Part shown: piece after piece, positions 58,946 to 60,651 of the stretch | Position numbering within the stretch: position 1 is the first letter of the stretch | How the letters are laid out: each line of letters begins with the position of its first letter | Assembly: GCA_023425025.1 (NCBI GenBank) | Contig: JAFADG010000006.1 | Location: 1 to 60,651 of the forward strand | From: Bacillota bacterium | GTDB lineage: Bacteria; Bacillota; Clostridia; Christensenellales; Aristaeellaceae | DNA length: 60,651 nt | Reading direction: 5' to 3' | Notes under the pieces: model-generated | Told to the model about the DNA's origin: nothing | What the model saw: only the letters and a program-made list of their open reading frames with translations | Databases searched by the model: none | Translations under genes and position numbers: made by a program

Positions 58946-60262
58946 ATGAGCAGCTATGTTACGCGCAAGACGCCGGGGGATACGGCCTGGTTCCGCCGGG
59001 ACCGGTTCGGCATGTTCATTCACTGGGGCCTGTATGCGCTGCCGGCCCGGCATGAATGGGTCAAAACCCGGGAAAAGATACCGGAGGATCAGTATGACCG
59101 GTACTTCAAGCGCTTTGATCCGGATCTGTATGACCCCGGCGACTGGGCGAAGCGGGCCAGGGAGGCCGGCATGAAGTACGCGGTGTTCACCGCCAAGCAC
59201 CACGAAGGCTTCTGCATGTTCGACAGCGCCTACACGGACTATAAATGCACCAATACGCCCGCCGGGCGGGACCTTCTGCGCGAGTATGTGGAGGCGTTCC
59301 GCCAGGAGGGCCTGCGCGTGGGCTTTTACTATTCGCTCATCGACTGGCACCACCCTGACTTCCCGATCGATCCCCTTCATCCCCGTTGCGATGACCCGGA
59401 TGCCTTGGAGCAGAACGCGGGGCGCGATATGCGCAAATACGCCCGGTACATGCGCGATCAGGTAACGGAGCTGCTTACCAACTACGGGAAGATTGACATC
59501 CTGTGGTTTGACTTTTCCTACTCCGGAAACAACGGCCAGGAGGAAAGGGCCTGGATGAGGGGCAAGGGCAAGGAGGATTGGGAGGCGGAAGCGCTGATTG
59601 CCACCGTCCGCAAGCTTCAGCCGGACATCATCATCGACAACCGCACCGAGCTGGAGCAGGACCTGTGGACGCCCGAACAGTACCAGCCGCTGGAATGGCT
59701 GCGCCACAAGGAAACGGGCGAGCTGGTCACCTGGGAGGCCTGCCAGACGTTTTCCGGCTCCTGGGGCTATTACCGGGATGAAATGACGTGGAAATCCCCG
59801 GAGATGCTGATCCGCATGCTGGTCAATACCGTCGCGCTGGGGGGAAACCTGCTGATGAATGTAGGACCTACGGCCCGCGGCTTTCTGGACAAGCGCGCCT
59901 GCGAAGCCCTTTGTGTTTACCGGGACTGGATGCGTTACAACAGCCGGTCGGTCTACGGCTGCACGATGGCGGAGCCGGGGTTTGCCGCCCCTGCGGATTG
60001 CCGGCTTACCCAAACGGAAGACGGCCGGCGGCTGTATGTGCACCTGTTCGCCTATCCCTTTGCGCACCTGCAGCTGCGGGGTTTGGCCGGCAAGGTGGAA
60101 TACGCGCAATTCCTGCACGATGGCAGCGAGCTTGCGTTTACCCAGGGCAAGGTAAACCATTTCAGCGAAGGCGCGGCCCAGGCCGAGGATCTGCTGGTTG
60201 TCGAGCTGCCGCCGGTCAAGCCGGATGTGCTGGTGCCGGTGGTGGAGCTGTTCCTGAAATAA
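58946..60262 (+). CDS. Alpha-L-fucosidase, glycoside hydrolase family 29
   Basis: The 438-residue protein has no signal peptide and is a GH29 barrel with a short C-terminal beta domain. It starts with WFRRDRFGMFIHWGLYALPA, and has AVFTAKHHEGFCMFDS, GFYYSLIDWHH and the nucleophile in DILWFDFSYSG (Asp189), then GGNLLMNVGPTARGFLD. Fucosidases of this family retain configuration and release L-fucose. Being cytoplasmic, it should act on imported oligosaccharides, perhaps those taken up by the divergent transporter. ATG 58946 has GGGAGG at proper distance; ATG 58940 is too close. It is likely co-transcribed with the LacI gene. Confidence 0.9.
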   Translation: MSSYVTRKTPGDTAWFRRDRFGMFIHWGLYALPARHEWVKTREKIPEDQYDRYFKRFDPDLYDPGDWAKRAREAGMKYAVFTAKHHEGFCMFDSAYTDYKCTNTPAGRDLLREYVEAFRQEGLRVGFYYSLIDWHHPDFPIDPLHPRCDDPDALEQNAGRDMRKYARYMRDQVTELLTNYGKIDILWFDFSYSGNNGQEERAWMRGKGKEDWEAEALIATVRKLQPDIIIDNRTELEQDLWTPEQYQPLEWLRHKETGELVTWEACQTFSGSWGYYRDEMTWKSPEMLIRMLVNTVALGGNLLMNVGPTARGFLDKRACEALCVYRDWMRYNSRSVYGCTMAEPGFAAPADCRLTQTEDGRRLYVHLFAYPFAHLQLRGLAGKVEYAQFLHDGSELAFTQGKVNHFSEGAAQAEDLLVVELPPVKPDVLVPVVELFLK

Positions 60263-60296
60263 TGTTCTGGGGAAAACATGCCATATGTCCCGGAAC

Positions 60297-60345
60297 GCCA
60301 CCTCATCAGTCACCTTCGGTGACGGCTTCTCCTTCAAGTAAACGA
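60297..60345. repeat. Dispersed intergenic palindromic repeat
   Basis: CCACCTCATCAGTCACC, loop TTC and GGTGAC (stem 60309-60314 with 60318-60323), followed by GGCTTCTCCTTCAAG, resemble a short repeat I remember from many intergenic regions of gut Clostridia. The recollection was not checked against a database. Confidence 0.5.
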
Positions 60346-60651
60346 TGATTAAATGGCGGCTGTACAAAATATGCCCTTTAGGTGTGCGTTCATGCAGCAA
60401 AGCGCCCGCCTGTGCAAATGAAGCCAATTGATGGGTGATTTAATCAGCGCTTACGCAAGGGAAAGCCTCTATTTTCGAAACAGTCGGAAGCGCCGTTCAA
60501 GTTTTCTTGAGCGGCGCTTCTTGGGATGGAGCTTTAGCGTTATGAATCCACCAGTTGAGCTGGTGGGGGTAAAAGGCTTTAGCTTTCAGCCGTAGAGCGA
60601 AGCGAATGACAAGTTTTTTTGCCGTTCGCAGCGCAAGAGTAAGGGCTATAG
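60346..60651. repeat. Right-edge region with two hairpins, no gene seen
   Basis: No coding sequence is supported. At 60488-60519, AAGCGCCG plus TCAAG pairs with CTTGA plus CGGCGCTT, a 14-base stem with mismatches. At 60548-60566, CCACCAG and CTGGTGG flank TTGAG; the following GTAAAAGGCTTTAGC and CCGTAGAGCGAAGCGAATG look like the edge of a repeat or a small mobile element that continues beyond the window. The second hairpin could be a subterminal palindrome of an IS200/IS605-like end, but no transposase is present to support that. Confidence 0.4.

Noticed and set aside
58922..60427. Open frame of 501 codons on the minus strand opposite the GH29 gene
   Set aside because: No start signal or recognisable domain; it mirrors the fucosidase.
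1..60651. tRNA, rRNA, integrase or prophage genes
   Set aside because: None were seen on either strand; there is no direct support for an integrative element boundary inside the window.

Overview
The window is a GC-rich stretch (by eye well above 50% GC in genes, with AT-rich promoters) from a bacterium that looks like an uncultured Clostridia-type Firmicute from a plant-glycan-fed gut or rumen. The reasons are the LacI/ROK/ArsR-type sugar regulators, many CUT1 sugar ABC permease pairs without their own ATPase, TTGACA/TATAAT promoters with cre-like LacI operators just downstream, and the mix of GH43, GH51, GH88 and GH29 enzymes. This taxonomic placement is inference. Almost the whole window is one carbohydrate-acquisition island; no tRNA, rRNA, CRISPR array or intact transposase was seen.

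Layout. (1) 262-2267, minus strand: an RmlD-type reductase and a WbjD/FnlC-type 2-epimerase for an N-acetyl-L-aminosugar nucleotide, then a gene-poor gap and a YdcF-like protein (2914-3561). (2) 3984-9789: LacI regulator, ribose-type ABC importer (binding protein, double ATPase, permease) and a Gfo/Idh/MocA dehydrogenase. (3) 9802-16179: a ROK regulator facing away from a HAD phosphatase, a protein resembling the deoxyhypusine-synthase fold, an RfaE-like PfkB kinase, a ROK sugar kinase and a GmhA-like SIS isomerase, then a beheaded ArsR gene and a rhodanese lipoprotein. (4) 16278-22751: LacI regulator divergent from a complete Liv-type ABC importer ending in an RpiB-family isomerase. (5) 23383-34436: a CUT1 importer, three tandem ADP-ribosylglycohydrolase-family proteins (the third secreted), LacI and ribokinase. 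(6) 34514-52970: two GH43 enzymes transcribed divergently, then a long operon with a 957-residue binding protein, two permease pairs, an NHL/YIP1 membrane protein, a DUF5696-type secreted protein and a second binding protein, ending after a hairpin array with an ArsR-type regulator and a secreted GH51 arabinofuranosidase. (7) 53055-57497, minus strand: CUT1 importer and GH88 unsaturated uronyl hydrolase, divergent from LacI and GH29 fucosidase (57848-60262). The right end carries palindromic intergenic repeats.

How it works together. The secreted GH43 and GH51 enzymes should release arabino-oligosaccharides, the GH88 cytoplasmic enzyme should act on unsaturated uronic-acid oligomers such as those from rhamnogalacturonan, and the GH29 enzyme should remove fucose: a pectin side-chain or host-glycan diet. 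The most novel parts are region 5, which reads as a riboside-scavenging pathway built on ADP-ribosylglycohydrolase folds, region 6, whose DUF5696/YIP1/giant-binding-protein set has no known role, and region 3, a heptose-like sugar-phosphate set without a nucleotidyltransferase.

Regulation recurs in one style: strong promoters with a LacI-type palindrome next to the start site, and a stable hairpin between each leading binding-protein gene and the permease or ATPase gene that follows.
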